Positions 10,984 to 22,940 of a stretch of DNA of 64,000 nucleotides are shown here, piece by piece; positions within the stretch are counted from its first letter, which is position 1, and each line of letters begins with the position of its first letter. The notes beneath the pieces are model-generated. The model was given only the letters and a program-made list of their open reading frames with translations. It was not told where the DNA came from and made no database searches. The position numbers and the translations under genes are program-made. Origin of the DNA: Deinandra increscens subsp. villosa (taxonomy: Eukaryota; Streptophyta; Magnoliopsida; Asterales; Asteraceae); contig JBCNJP010000027.1 of NCBI GenBank assembly GCA_039602395.1, forward strand, positions 37,023,841 to 37,087,840, given 5' to 3'.

Positions 10984-11439
10984 TGTTGGTCCGGGATCAA
11001 CAACCGTTCACGATATTTGTCTAATCTAAACGTGCGGAATCCGGTTAGATTAGTGATTCAAGATAGAGAAGAGAAGAAACACGAAGAATACGATGATTAA
11101 ACAAATAAACACTTGATCTTTGCACACAAGAAAACTTGTCGGGTACAAAACCAGAAATCGTAAACTATCTTCTTCTCTCTCTACAAAGTCGTAATCACCT
11201 CACTCTCTCTAGAAATCATAAACCAAGGCCCTCTTTTACAAGGAGAACCATTGGGGTTTATATAGGCACCCCAATGGGTTTACTATTGGGCCTCTTGAGT
11301 CATAAACCCAATAGTAAACTCAAGCCTAACCATAAACTAGTCTACATACAATAACCAAACTAGTCTACTAAACTAATGAAACCCTCTAAGCCCAGCCCAA
11401 CATATTTAATATTACAAGCCTCATAATCTAGCCTCTACA
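10984..11439 (-). repeat. 3' LTR of the gag-only element (456 bp)
   Basis: Ends are TGTAGA and CCAACA on the minus strand. It contains CCTATATAAACC as TATA box, and just upstream an inverted pair GTTTACTATTGGG / CCCAATAGTAAAC. Confidence 0.9.
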
Positions 11440-11458
11440 ATCTTCCCCTAGGCTTGTG
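11440..11458 (-). promoter_or_regulatory. Polypurine tract region
   Basis: Minus-strand CACAAGCCTAGGGGAAGAT lies immediately before the 3' LTR, the position for plus-strand priming. Confidence 0.65.
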
Positions 11459-13814
11459 ATATTAAATGTCTTCAATCTTTGAAATTCTTCTTCTTGACTG
11501 GCTGGCATAGATGCTGATGAAGATTCTTTCCGCAGAAATCTTCATTGGGTTTCATAACGGGCACTTGGGACTTCCTCTTGATCAGCATCAGCTTGAACTT
11601 CTTGAAATGAACAAGTTAATGAGATGGAGGATTCTCATTGACTTGCTTCTCATGAAGGAATTGGTTCTTGCTGAATCTTCGGTAACTGTCTTGAATCTTC
11701 AAAAATTAGAGGGTAAAAAGTTTGAACACCTCTAACTTTGAAGAACTTGGTTGTTGATCTTGGGTCTTCATGATCTCTGACTGCTCTCTGCATCATTTTC
11801 TTCATCAAAGATCGACTTGAAATCTTCAGCTTCCCCTAAACTTGTGAGCATTTTCTTTGAAAAACTTTTGAAGCTTTTAGAAACTTGTAAAGACACCAAC
11901 AACTTCCCCTGAATTGTTGATTTTCCAGATGGAAGTCTTGTCTGGCTGGTTCTTTAACTTTGAGCAGCAGCAGCATCTTTCTCTCATCAACCTGTCTGAC
12001 ACACATTTGAAAAAATATACTCCACCAGACATTTGATAACTGGTCTTTGGGTAAGAGGATAATTATCATCTGTTTAGTTGATTCAAATTAATATAACTTT
12101 AACGAAAAACCCTAATATAGATTACGGGTTTTCTATAAAACTTCCCCTGAACCCAAGACCTCTAAAGACTTCCCCATAGCTGATAACTTCCCCTCAGCTA
12201 AGGACTTCCCCTGAGATAATACATATTATCTTCGAGTTCCCTTCAGATACTATGTATTATGGAAGTCTTTTCATTAGATAATAAGTATCATCCTCGAGTT
12301 TCCTTCAGATAATACTTATTATCCTCTCTCCTTCCCCTAAAAATTTGGCAAGATCTGCAGGGGGCATACTGTCATGCATCAAAACCCATGAAAACACATT
12401 TTGACTTCTCAAATTAACCTGGCCAAGACGTAAACACAACCAAAAAGAACTTAAAGACTCACACATGAAAGATAAAAAATAAACAAATACTTACCAATAT
12501 CAAACATGAGAAAGTTTACAAGGGATCAAACCGTATGAATCTGACTGAGGAACCATTTTCAGCTTCAGTTACTCGACTAGTCCAGGTGATTGCCGGTATG
12601 TTTGTCAGCTTTAAACTCAGACCCGTTTAAACCCAACCAAATGCATTGTGCTTAATAATGTACAAGATTACCGCATGTTTAATTGTCCCCACACCCAAGC
12701 GTACATAGCAAAACCTACCCAACCTCAGAGTATATTGAGGATTCACAAACCCCCAACTTGAGGAACCATGCAACACCGTTATGACTACCACTTATTTCAT
12801 TAATCATCAGTCGGTGATCAGGTCGGCCGCATAAGCACGCAAAGAAGACCGAACTGAATGATTATTTTTCATTTTCTTTTCTTTTTCTTTTCTTTTTCTT
12901 TTCTTTTTCATTTCTTTTTCATTTCTTTTTTCCTTTCTTTTCTTTTTATTATGTGGTGTAGTCATAATAGCAGAAATATGGCGTGTGAGAGAGTGAATAC
13001 TAGGTATAATTACCACTCTCAACCCGTTTTTGCTGGGACTCAGTTTTTTTAACCATGCAAACTGAGATGGGAAACTGAACACATATATATTTTAAGTTCA
13101 TTGCACTTACATTGGTGGTCATACAATTAGGTCGAGCCTACCGAGCATATCACCGTGGAGCTTGCTTTTCACTTCCGCTTTACACGTGTCAGTCATCTCC
13201 AATCCGAACATAATGCACTTCCCTTGGCTTTCTTAGAAACAAAACACAAACAAACTAATAAAAATTGAAAATCACACTATTTTTTAGGGGCCAACATTTT
13301 CATCCTTTACATTTCTTCCCTTTGATTTTTGATTTTTAATGTCACAATCTTGTGAACATCATTTTTTTTAAACAATAAAAAAAACACACACACACACAAA
13401 CACACTTAAAAGAACAAAACACAAAATTTTGAAGATATCTGGCCAAGCTAACTTTCAAAGTATTAATTTGAAAATTTTAGAAAATTGGGTTTCATGACAT
13501 GCACACTTCATTGCATTTGAAGTCAAACACATAATCAATCAACAGCTTAATTAAAACTTTAATGAAATAGGTTTGACTCAAAAGACCCTTTGCTGCCTCA
13601 TCATTCAAACAACCAAGTTAAGAACAGTATCTTTCATGCTGATTTTGACATTTTACCTCTCAAAGAGACATACCTTCCATTGTATAGATTACTTGACATG
13701 ACATGAAAATACGTCTCCTAAACTGTGCCTGGAACAATCACTTATCAATAAACAAATTAATAATAAAAATGTTAGTGATAATCCTCCATGATTGTTCCTG
13801 CACATAATAAGATA
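11459..13814. other. Non-coding interior of the gag-only element
   Basis: About 2.4 kb where an intact copia element would carry pol. No RT (YVDD), integrase or RNase H motif was found. It has two diverged copies of an ATAATACxTATTATC-like segment (12215-12330) and a (CTTTT)n-like pyrimidine tract at 12861-12950. Confidence 0.6.
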
Positions 13815-15760
13815 TTAGTTAGCCAATGGTACCCAGACCATTGTTTTTCTGGGTACACCTGAGGAATCAATAAAAGATACTTCTTGTAAGAACATTCCCT
13901 TTGAGAAATCAGGAAGTTGGGATGGAGCTGCCTTGATTTTTGGTTTCCAAGTTCCATATGACTTAACATTTGTTTTAGTCACTTTTGGAGTTGTGACTTT
14001 AGGTATTTCAACCTTCTTCGTTTTAGATTCATTTTTCAAAACAGTTTTTGTTTTAGTCACCTTTGGAGTTGTGACTTTAGGTATTTCAACCTTCTTCATT
14101 TTAGAATCATTTTTCAAAACAGTTTTAGTTACCTTGGGAGGGGTAACTATGGGTTTTTCAGACTTTGGTTGTTTTGAAAACGGTTTCTTCACATGTTTTT
14201 GGAAATTTTGGTAACTTGGAAAGCTGTTGTTTTGATTTAAAGATTTTCTTTCAGCTTTGGCAGCGCCCCAATGTTGATCAGAGGGTTTAGCCTTAGGAGT
14301 AATTGTCTTCATTGCCTTAGGTTTCTGCACCATCATCGGCTTAGACTTCACAGACTCCTGAGATGAAACCCTTTGAGTTTTCGATAATAGGGTTCATAAG
14401 GACGATAAAGACAGTTTCTAGCAATATGACCAGCGATGCCACAATTAAAGCAACTCTGCTTCTTTAGATAGAAGTCAGACGTGTACCCATTTGTCTTTGG
14501 TGGCTGATATGGAGCCGGTTTGCCTTATGTCTGCTTCTTTGCTTTGTCTGCAGCTTCAGATTTGACTTTCTGCTGGTTCCTCGAATCCTGTGTTGAACCT
14601 GTCTTTACTGTCTTCGTGCTTCCTTGATTCTTTGATGTTGAAGCACCATTCTTGCAATTACAACGGCAACTGCATGATCCAACTGAAGAAATGAGAGACA
14701 CAGCTACTCCCTTGAGTTTTTCATTCTTCACTCCAGCTGTTGGTTTCATACTCGGATGCGTGATGGTGATCTTTGGCCTCTCAACTTCTGCTTTACTTAT
14801 TGCTCCATCAGTTATTCCCTTGAACTTGGAGGAGAAGGATGGCAAGTCATATCCAATATCTGGTTTTTGGTCAAACATTGATCCAGATGTCATAAAGATC
14901 TTCCCCTCAGGCCGCGTCGTCAAGATCATCTTTTCCCTTTTGTCTTCGTCAATTACTTTGAAGTATGGGGTTTCAATTGTAGGGTATGGTTTCAACTCTA
15001 TCCCAGCATCATCAGACTCAGAGTTATGACACCTGTCATATTTCTGGCACTCAACATCATTGTCTGATATATCCTCTACTCTCCCTTCACCATAAGTCAT
15101 GTTTGCTTCATTATCAATTTCTTCTTGAGTCAATGGTGTAGTTCCAACCAGGACACTATCAATAGGAGGAGCAGCTTCTTTATAATCAGACTTGGTTCGT
15201 TCAACTTGATCCTCACTAAGAAGTATTCCTATAATGTCTCTGGGAACTGGTGGAGGAATAATACTGTTTGCAGACAGAGACTTATCAGACTTTTCTGACC
15301 CAAACCCAGTTTTATCTTTCCCAACTTGACCAGTTACAACAGCATGTGACAATTCCTTTCCAGCATCGAGCATTCGCTGATTTCTTTCCTGATGGCAATC
15401 ATACTTGACCTGCAGCTCATCATATTTTTGCTGCAGTTCAGTTAATTTCTGTGTCAGCTCAGATATCTCAATCCTAGCTCGATCATATAAAATAGTCTTC
15501 TCCGTTGCTAGCTTTTGATATTCCTCAATGTCTAGTTTTTGGGCTTTTACTTTCTCTTCACTCTTTTCCCACCTACCTTTAAATGAACTCCTTTCGCATT
15601 TCATATCAAACAGTTCTATCTTATAGTTTTTCCAAATTTGCCTAAGTCCAGGAATTAAACGTGCACAAGTAGGATTGGGGCATATCTTAGTTTCGTCAAC
15701 TTCAGCTGCGAAAGCATCCTTGTTCTCAACAATATTCTTTTCTTCAACCTCTGAACTCAT
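13815..15760 (-). pseudogene. gag of the gag-only element (one premature stop, one frameshift)
   Basis: The frame starts at ATG 15760-15758 (MSSEVEEKN) and runs 411 codons with a predicted coiled coil near residues 50-130, then meets TAA at 14527-14525. The same frame continues past the stop into a CCHC knuckle (CFNCGIAGHIARNC, about 14415-14460). A frameshift near 14370 moves the reading to the frame that ends VWVPLAN at 13815. Upstream in-frame non-ATG codons reach 15817 but ATG 15760 is the likely start. The lesions make this copy unlikely to give full-length Gag. Confidence 0.8.
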
Positions 15761-16133
15761 TTTCTTTCTTTTGATATGCAGCTTCTGAAAATTATGAAAA
15801 ATCGGCAAAAACGGCAAACGTACTATTCAAGAAATAGCGTCAAAAACTTAAAACTGAAAAACGGAGGCCTTCGGAGTGGAATTTGGGGGTCCAAACGAGC
15901 TCCCCTGGATGTTAGTCGGGGGTAATTCTGGGGCTCGTTGTCACGAAAGTCGTGTTAAAATTTGAGCTTCTAACTCCAAACGAGTCAAAAGTTATGTTCG
16001 TTTCCGTGAAAGTGTGAAATAGTGACTTTTTGCCATAAACCAGTTTCCGATCGTAAACAGTGATCGTAAACACCCCCGAGTCGTAAACCCAATCGTAACA
16101 CAGTGGGAATCGCAAACACGCTTCGGGTCGTAG

Positions 16134-16302
16134 ACTCCAATAGTAGACTCCAATAGTAAACTCCGATAGTAAACTCCGATAGTAAACTCCGATAGTAAAC
16201 TCCGATAGTAAACCTTCAAACCTTCAAACCTTCAAATCTTCAAATGTTCAAATCTTCAAATCTTCAAATCTTCAAATCTTCAAATCTTCAAATCTTCAAA
16301 TC
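16134..16302. repeat. Two adjacent minisatellites in the leader (13 bp x6; 8 bp x~11)
   Basis: 16134-16211 is six units of ACTCCRATAGTAA; 16213-16302 is about eleven units of CTTCAAAY. The first shares its core with the GTTTACTATTGG motif of the LTR. Confidence 0.9.
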
Positions 16303-16360
16303 TTTTTTTTTTGGAAAAAGCTTGAATCCAATACCGTGAGAACCTCGAATCTGTGATTCT

Positions 16361-16376
16361 TGGCTCTGATACCAAT
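16361..16376 (-). promoter_or_regulatory. Primer-binding site (tRNA-Met)
   Basis: Minus-strand ATTGGTATCAGAGCCA directly follows the LTR end at 16377. Confidence 0.9.
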
Positions 16377-16830
16377 TGTTGGTCCGGGATCAACAACCGT
16401 TCACGATATTTTCTAATCTAAATGTGCGGAATCCGGTTAGATTAGGGATTCAAGATAGAGAAGAGAAGAAACACGAAGAATACGATGATTAAACAAATAA
16501 ACACTTGATCTTTGCACACAAGAAAACTTGTCGGGTACAAAACCAGAAATCGTAAACTCTCTTCTTCTCTCTCTACAAAGTCGTAATCACCTCACTCTCT
16601 CTAGAAATCATAAACCAAGGCCCTATTTTACAAGGAGAACCATTGGGGTTTATATAGGCACCCCAATGGGTTTACTATTGGGCCTCTTGAGTCATAAACC
16701 CAATAGTAAACTCAAGCCCAACCATAAACTAGCCTACATACAATAACCAAACTAGTCTACTAAACTAATAAACCCTCTAAGCCCAGCCCAACATATTTAA
16801 TATTACAATCTTCATAATCTAGCATCTACA
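16377..16830 (-). repeat. 5' LTR of the gag-only element (454 bp)
   Basis: Near-identical to 10984-11439, with the same TATA box and inverted pair. The adjacent duplication GGTCG is at 16831-16835. Confidence 0.9.
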
Positions 16831-16835
16831 GGTCG

Positions 16836-17225
16836 TGAATTAATTTTTCAACCTTAACCCAACCCATATACTTATTTGTGGTGTGCCGTGTCATTTCAGG
16901 GCCACTTAAATTCATGCCATCTTTCAAGTTGATCCACTTTATGTTCATTTATAAATATGAATAATACCCAGTGATTTAGTAACGATATAAGCAATTCATT
17001 ATACTGACTCAAATGAAACATTTTTGTAATTTTTGTCTTTTTTGTTTCTTTTGTCTCTAATTCCTGATAAATAAGCTTGGTATTGGAAGAGCGAATGCAA
17101 AGTATAAGAGAATAGGTAGTTTGGACTAATAAAATGAAAAAAAAAAGAGTAGGCCCGTTGAAATTAAATTCACATTAAAGGTTTGACGAATGCCTCCGCA
17201 TTAACTTGGCAAGATATGAGGACAA
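16836..17225. other. Intergenic, no gene seen
   Basis: Unique AT-rich sequence between the copia-like element and a LINE scrap. No gene or repeat is recognised. Confidence 0.5.
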
Positions 17226-17590
17226 GGTTAGAGTTTTAATTTTAGTAAATGGTGGCTTGTGAAATTTCCTCCTTGAATGCAAGAGGGATTGGGGGTGACT
17301 GCAAAGTGGCATGGTCACGTGTTAGTTCTAATTACGGGATCAAAATGATAGGTCTTCAACATCTCTATCGTACAGGTCATTAGGTTACTTGAAAACATCA
17401 AGTAACGATCTTGTGTTTGGCTCCTAATCGTATTATATGTGTCATTTGTATCTGGTTTCTATGGGGGTGCTAGCCCTAGTTTTGGCTAGTGTAGCCTTGA
17501 TGTATGATTTGTTGTTGGATGTTTCCAGCGTCTTGTTAGGCTATTATTTTTTTCAGCTTTATAAAAGTATCATTATTGTTAAAAGAAAAA
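17226..17590 (+). mobile_element. Internally deleted LINE scrap (endonuclease start joined to 3' UTR)
   Basis: Near 17270-17365 a frame reads SLNARGIGGDCKVAW followed by IGLQ, the typical start of the plant L1 apurinic endonuclease. It then passes straight to a 3' UTR-like segment with a CTAGCC/GGCTAG hairpin (17470-17489) and a short A-rich tail near 17580. RT is missing. Confidence 0.6.
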
Positions 17591-17942
17591 GATAGGTACA
17601 TAAATATTTAATAACGTTCTAAATTATATGCTACTTTTTGATTGATAACCAATCAAATTAGAAGCTCTAACAATTTGTATTTATTTAAGGGGAGGTGGAA
17701 TGCCCTCGTGAGTGGTTAGGACGGCAACAAAAGAGGTGTCAGGAGTGTGAATCAGATTCTATGGTGGAATGTTGGAGATGAGTGTAACTAGTAACGATGG
17801 TACCGTAAATGAAGAGAAACAAAGAAGAAGAGAGTAACAGACAACACGCACTGAGAAGATGGGGCAGAGAGGGATAGATCAAGAGACGCTTGGTGATGGT
17901 TGACAGCGTGGGAACAGGAGATTTGCGGGTAGCCGGCGGCGG

Positions 17943-19550
17943 GTGGAGAGGGGGGATCTCACCTCCTTCTTCGTCTCCAATCTTCCGTCGGGGGTTAGAA
18001 GTCAAGATCTATGGAAGGTATTTGGAGAATTTGGTAAGGTGGCAGATGTATTCATCGCTTCCCGTATTGATAAAGCTGGGTGGCCATTCGGTTTTGTGAA
18101 GTTCGTGGGGGTCAGAGACAAGCTCGGGTTGGAGGCCAAACTTAACAACATCAAAATGGACTTTCTGAAAATTTCTGTTAACCTTGAAAGGTTTGACCGC
18201 TTTGGCAATCCGGTGAATCGTCGAAAGACCGGGGGTGATTCGAAGGGAGGCGGAGTCGGCGCTGGCTCCTCTGGGCTAGATGATCGGCGTGGAAATGTGG
18301 CGGATGGGAGATCCTTTGCTCGAGTTGTGGGTGAGGCTTCACCGTTGGTGGGGAATGAAGTGGTTATTCCGATTAAGGAGACTTCTTCGTCGGCCTTGGA
18401 TCGATGGAGTGGTAGGTCTCTTGTGGGGAGAGCCAGGGATCTCAAGAGGCTATGTTCTTTACGCACTTGGTTGTCGGAAGTTCCTATGACGGGATGGAGT
18501 ATCAAATACCTTGGGGGTCTTTTTGTGCTAATTACGTTTGAATGCGCGGATGACGCCGAAGATATTCTTGCTGTGAATAAGTTTTGGGATCCATGGTTCT
18601 CTAGGCTTGATATGTGGAGAGGGCAATCCATTCCGTTTGAACGGGTTGCTTGGATCAAGATTCAAGGGGTACCTCCGGCGCTGTGGGACGGTAAGGTTTT
18701 TGATGCTATTGGAAGCTCCTTGGGTTCGATTTGTCAATCTTCGGATGCTGGTACGAGGGATGATGATTTATCGTCTGACTGCATGGGTATTATTACTTCT
18801 TTTCCTTCGGCAATTAAGGTGGAAAGGACTGTGTTATGGATGGGTAAAAAATTTCGATGTGCTGTTTCGGAAATTCATGGGGATTGGCAGCCGGACTTTC
18901 TTTTGAGAGCGGAAAGTATGGAGGAGGCAGGCACGAGTAGTTTGCCGGTTGACGGATGTTCGCCGGAGGTGTCGAATGGTCGTGGTAGTCAAAGGGACGC
19001 GCCGCAGGAACCGAAGGGTGTCGTGCATGGGGAAGGGAATGCATGGGGGTCCGAGTTGTCGCCGTTGGAGGTGGGAGCCAAGGAGTCGTCTGTTGTGCCT
19101 CCCACTCTCGTGGAGCCGCGCGTGGATGTGAACCCTGTGTCGGTTGCGGATCCTGTGGCCCACCCAGTTGAGGCCCTTTTTCAGGAGTGTGATATGAGCA
19201 GGCCTGTTTCTAGAAAACGTGATAGGCCCAATTCTTCCAGTCCCTCTTTGGGCCTTAGGGTTGGGCGTGCCAGGAGGTGGATCAGAAGGGGAAAAAGACA
19301 TTTTGTGGTCAGGGATTCGCAATTTGGGGATCGACATAATTTTTCTGGGAGTGATTCGGAGGGAGATTCCGAGGATGAGGGTGACTATGTCGAAGATACT
19401 CAGTTGGGTGGTGAAGAGGTTGTGCCGGCGATGGACATGGAAGTGGAAAATACGATCCGGGTTGGTGCTTGTTTGGGTGTGGAGTTACAGGGACGGGTCG
19501 CTGAGGTCAAGCTGGTGGTTGGTGAATCTGGTGGATATCGGGGTGCCTGA
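17943..19550 (+). CDS. LINE ORF1: RNA-binding protein
   Basis: An open frame of 535 codons. The N-terminus is an RRM fold (FFVSNLP, then GWPFGFVKF, about residues 8-55); a later part (about 150-330) resembles the DUF4283 region common in plant LINE ORF1; the C-terminus is acidic. ORF1 protein coats LINE RNA. The first in-frame candidate start is GTG at 17943, with a stop 42 bp upstream and no in-frame ATG between, so the true start may be mutated. The stop is TGA at 19548-19550. Confidence 0.75.
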   Translation: MERGDLTSFFVSNLPSGVRSQDLWKVFGEFGKVADVFIASRIDKAGWPFGFVKFVGVRDKLGLEAKLNNIKMDFLKISVNLERFDRFGNPVNRRKTGGDSKGGGVGAGSSGLDDRRGNVADGRSFARVVGEASPLVGNEVVIPIKETSSSALDRWSGRSLVGRARDLKRLCSLRTWLSEVPMTGWSIKYLGGLFVLITFECADDAEDILAVNKFWDPWFSRLDMWRGQSIPFERVAWIKIQGVPPALWDGKVFDAIGSSLGSICQSSDAGTRDDDLSSDCMGIITSFPSAIKVERTVLWMGKKFRCAVSEIHGDWQPDFLLRAESMEEAGTSSLPVDGCSPEVSNGRGSQRDAPQEPKGVVHGEGNAWGSELSPLEVGAKESSVVPPTLVEPRVDVNPVSVADPVAHPVEALFQECDMSRPVSRKRDRPNSSSPSLGLRVGRARRWIRRGKRHFVVRDSQFGDRHNFSGSDSEGDSEDEGDYVEDTQLGGEEVVPAMDMEVENTIRVGACLGVELQGRVAEVKLVVGESGGYRGA

Positions 19551-22500
19551 TGGATTTCCTGTCTTGGAATGTTAGGGGTATGCGCGACAGCAATAAAGCG
19601 GAGTGGTTAAGGAGTATTAAGATGGAGTTCATGAGCAATTTTGTTTGTCTTCAAGAAACAAAGGTTCCGGCGGAGGTTGTTATTCCCTTGCAGGAGTATT
19701 GGGGTAATTCTGCTGTCCGTTTTGAGAAGGTTGATGCTCGTGGAAGCTCGGGGGGGATTCTTAGCCTGTGGAATCCGTCTTGTTTCATGTGTGTTAAGGT
19801 TATTAAAAATCCTAATTTTCTGCTTGTTTCTGGGTTTCTTGCGGGGGACCTTGGGCTGTTAAATATTATTAACATCTATGCCCCTCAGAAGATCTCAGAA
19901 GTAAAAGGGCACTTTGGGCGGCCTTGTTAGATCTGATGGGTTCTTTGGATGGTATGTGGGTGGTTATTGGTGATTTTAATGAGGTTCGTGCCCCAGATGA
20001 GAGAAGATTTTCCAGTTTCTGTGCGAGAGGGGCAGAATGTTTCAACGAGTTCATCTTCAATGCGAATTTGAAGGAATATTGTATGGGGGGTTCTCGGTTC
20101 ACTTTTTCGTATGGAAATGGGGTGAACTTCAGTAAGCTTGATAGAGTTTTGGTTTGTGAACAGTTCTTTAATCGCTGGCCTCATGCTGCTCTTCGGGCTC
20201 TGCCACGGTTGTGGTCGGACCATAGCCCTCTTGTCCTTCGTATTTCTACGAAGGACTTCGGCCCGTGTCCCTTTCGCTTTTTCTCTTCGTGGCTTAAACA
20301 TTCTGATTTGATTGATCTCATTAAAGGGTGTTTGGCCTGTGATGTCGTGTCTCCTGTGGCTCCTGACATTAAGCTTATGAATAAGTTGAGAAGTGTTAAA
20401 GAGCTGGTTAAGTCGTGGGTTAGGAAGTTTAAGGAGGTCTCCAATAAAGAGTTCAGGGAGCTTTCTGATTTTTGTATGGCTATGGATGCGGCTAGTGAAA
20501 CTAGGCAGCTTGTTGGGTCGGAGATGGAGGAGTGGTTTTTGAAAAAAGCTAAGCTCGCAGATCTTCAAAGGGATAAGTACCTGGATCTTAGACAAAAAGC
20601 TAGGGTAAAATGGGCTGTGGAAGGAGATGAGAATTCTTCTTTCTTCCATGGTTTTATTAATTCCAATACGGCGGGTGGGAGGATTAACGGGTTGAAGCTG
20701 AATGGCATTTGGGTGGAGGACCCGGTCCAGATTAAGGAGGCTGCCGTGGATCATTTTAAAGGTTTATTTGGGGCGGAGCCTTCCGTTAGACCGGTGCTTA
20801 ATTGTCATGGTATTAACCAGATCTCCTCGGTTCAGGCTTTGGAGTTAATTCGGCCGTTTTCTAAAGAGGAGATTAAGGACGCCGTGTGGTGTTGTGTGGG
20901 GGATAAGGCCCCGGGCCCCGATGGTTTTAACTTTCACTTTCTCAAATTCTTTTGGTCGGATCTCGAGGGGGATTTTTTTGATGTTCTTACTCACTTTTAC
21001 AGTACCGGTTCTATCTCGCATGGTTGTGGCTCTTCGTTTATTTGCCTCATTCCGAAGGTGGTGGATGCTCAAAGCTTGAATGATTTTAGACCCATTAGCC
21101 TATTGGGATGCGTCTCTAAGGTCATCTCTAAGGTCTTAGCTAATCGGTTGAAGGGGGTTATGGGCTCTATCATTTCCGAGTCGCAGATGGCGTATGTTGA
21201 AGGCAGAAACATTGTGGATGGTCCTTTGATTCTTAATGAAACTCTTTCCTGGCTGAAACGTGTTAAAGCGGAGGGTATGTTCTTTAAAGTTGATTTTTAC
21301 AAAGCTTTTGATTCTTTGGACTGGGATTTTCTGGATGTCATTATGAGACAAATGCTTTTTCCGGATAGATGGAGATGTTGGATTAGAGGGGTTCTCAGTT
21401 CCGCTAGAGCGTCGGTTCTCATAAATGGCTCCCCTACTCGGGAGTTTTCTTGTTTTAAAGGGGTGCGGCAGGGTGACCCTCTTTCCCCCTATCTCTTTGT
21501 CATTGCGTTGGAAGCTCTACATTGGATGTTCTCGAAGGCTTCCTCTTTGGGGCTTGTCGAGGGTATCCAATTGCCAAACGGTGGACCTTTACTTATATTT
21601 TTTATGCGGACGATGCGTTGATATTGTCCAAGTGGAGTAATTCGAATTTGGATAATATCATACGGGTGTTCAGGGTTTTTCATATGGTGTCCGGACTTAA
21701 ACTTAACTTGAGAAAATGTGCTTTATATGGTATCAATGTGGATCCTGAGGTTATCAATCTGAAGGCCGGGGCGTTAAACTGTGTGGAAGGCAGCTTTCCG
21801 TTTTCTTATCTTGGAATGGTTGTTGGGGCCAACATGAACAGGAGATGCAATTGGCAAAAGGTTATTGAAGTGTTTGATAAGAGACTTTCTAAATGGAAAT
21901 CTAAAAATCTTTCTCTTGGTGGGAGATTGGTCCTTGTTAAAAGTGTGTTGGATAGCCTCCCTACATACTATTTCTCCTTGTATAAAGCCCCTAAAAAGGT
22001 CCTAACCATTCTCGAGCGGATTCGGTTTAATTTCCTTTGGGGGGGCTCTAATGATAGAAGATGTATTCATTGGGTGAAAAAGGAGGACATTTGTTTGCCA
22101 AAGGACAAAGGTGGCCTGGGGTTAGCTAAGCTCTCGGACATCAATATTAGTCTACTCTGCAAATGGCTCTGGAGGTTTAAAGTGGAGGAGGGTAGGTTGT
22201 GGCAGATGGTTGTAAAGTGTATTCACTCGGTTCGAAATAGGGAGGTGTTTTTTCCTTGTCGTCGGGAGATGTCTGGGGTGTGGAAAACCATTGTCTTGGT
22301 GAACCGGGACTTGGGAAGATCCAATATGGGCATGCAGGTCTGGATGTCGGAGAGCAATATGGGATGGACTTGGAATGGTGGGGGCACAAACGAGTTCTCT
22401 TCGAGGGCCGTTCGTCAGGCTATTTCCGCTGGTATCAATCCTGAAGCTAGCCCTCTGTTCAATTGGTGTAAGTTGATCCCTGCTAAGATTAATTTATTCG

Positions 22501-22940
22501 CTTGGAGGGCCATTAGGAATCGCATTGCAACCTGTGATGCGTTGACCCGTCGGAATGTGTCGGTGGATTCCTCCTGGTGTCGTCTATGCAACGAGGGGCT
22601 GGAATCGGTAACGCATCTTTTTAGTGGCTGTAGTTTCGCGTCTCGGGTGTGGCAGTGGGTGGTCTCTTGGTGCAAGATCCCTGATTTCTTCGCTTTCTCT
22701 TTTGATGATTTAATGAAGGTGCATGCTGTCCCGCAGATTGGTGTCAAGCAAAGGGAGCTTGTGCATGCTATTGTCCTCTCCGCGTGCTGGTTTATATGGA
22801 AAGAACGGAATAGGGTGGTGTTCAATGGGGCTTCTCCTTCCTTTCAGAAAGTCTCTAGCGATATCAAGATTTGGTGTAAGATATGGGTCGGTAATAAATG
22901 TAAAGTTATGATAGATTGGGAGTTGTGTCGTATGGTGTAA
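19550..22940 (+). pseudogene. LINE ORF2: endonuclease-RT, two frameshifts
   Basis: Starts at ATG 19550, overlapping the ORF1 stop as TGATG. The first frame holds the endonuclease (WNVRGM, LQETK, IYAPQ) until about 19900, where a one-base loss shifts the frame. The second frame holds the rest of the endonuclease (GDFNEV, SDHSPL) and RT fingers/palm (APGPDGF, FRPISL, RQGDPLSPY). A second one-base loss near 21590 shifts again, and the third frame holds the RT active site FYADDALIL and a C-terminal zinc motif C-x2-C-x8-H-x4-C (CRLCNEGL to FSGC). Apart from these shifts it is complete, so it became inactive recently. Confidence 0.88.

Larger units (their letters stand above)
10984..16830 (-). mobile_element. 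Complete gag-only LTR retrotransposon (copia-like, TR-GAG type)
   Basis: Two LTRs (10984-11439 and 16377-16830) differ by a few substitutions and small indels, and the element is flanked by the 5-bp duplication GGTCG (10979-10983 and 16831-16835). A Met primer site adjoins the right LTR and a purine-rich AGGGGAAG adjoins the left one, so it reads on the minus strand. The 4.9-kb interior encodes a gag with one zinc knuckle and no recognisable protease, integrase, RT or RNase H; about 2.4 kb after gag is non-coding. This matches TR-GAG elements, which need pol supplied in trans. Near-identical LTRs mean recent insertion. Confidence 0.88.

Noticed and set aside
12807..13082. Lys-rich 91-codon minus-strand frame
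   Set aside because: Produced by the (CTTTT)n tract inside the gag-only element.
14652..15029. Plus-strand 125-codon frame
   Set aside because: It lies opposite the gag frame of the copia-like element and has no recognisable domain.
18002..18658. Minus-strand 218-codon frame
   Set aside because: A shadow of LINE ORF1, which has the RRM motifs and the expected position before ORF2.
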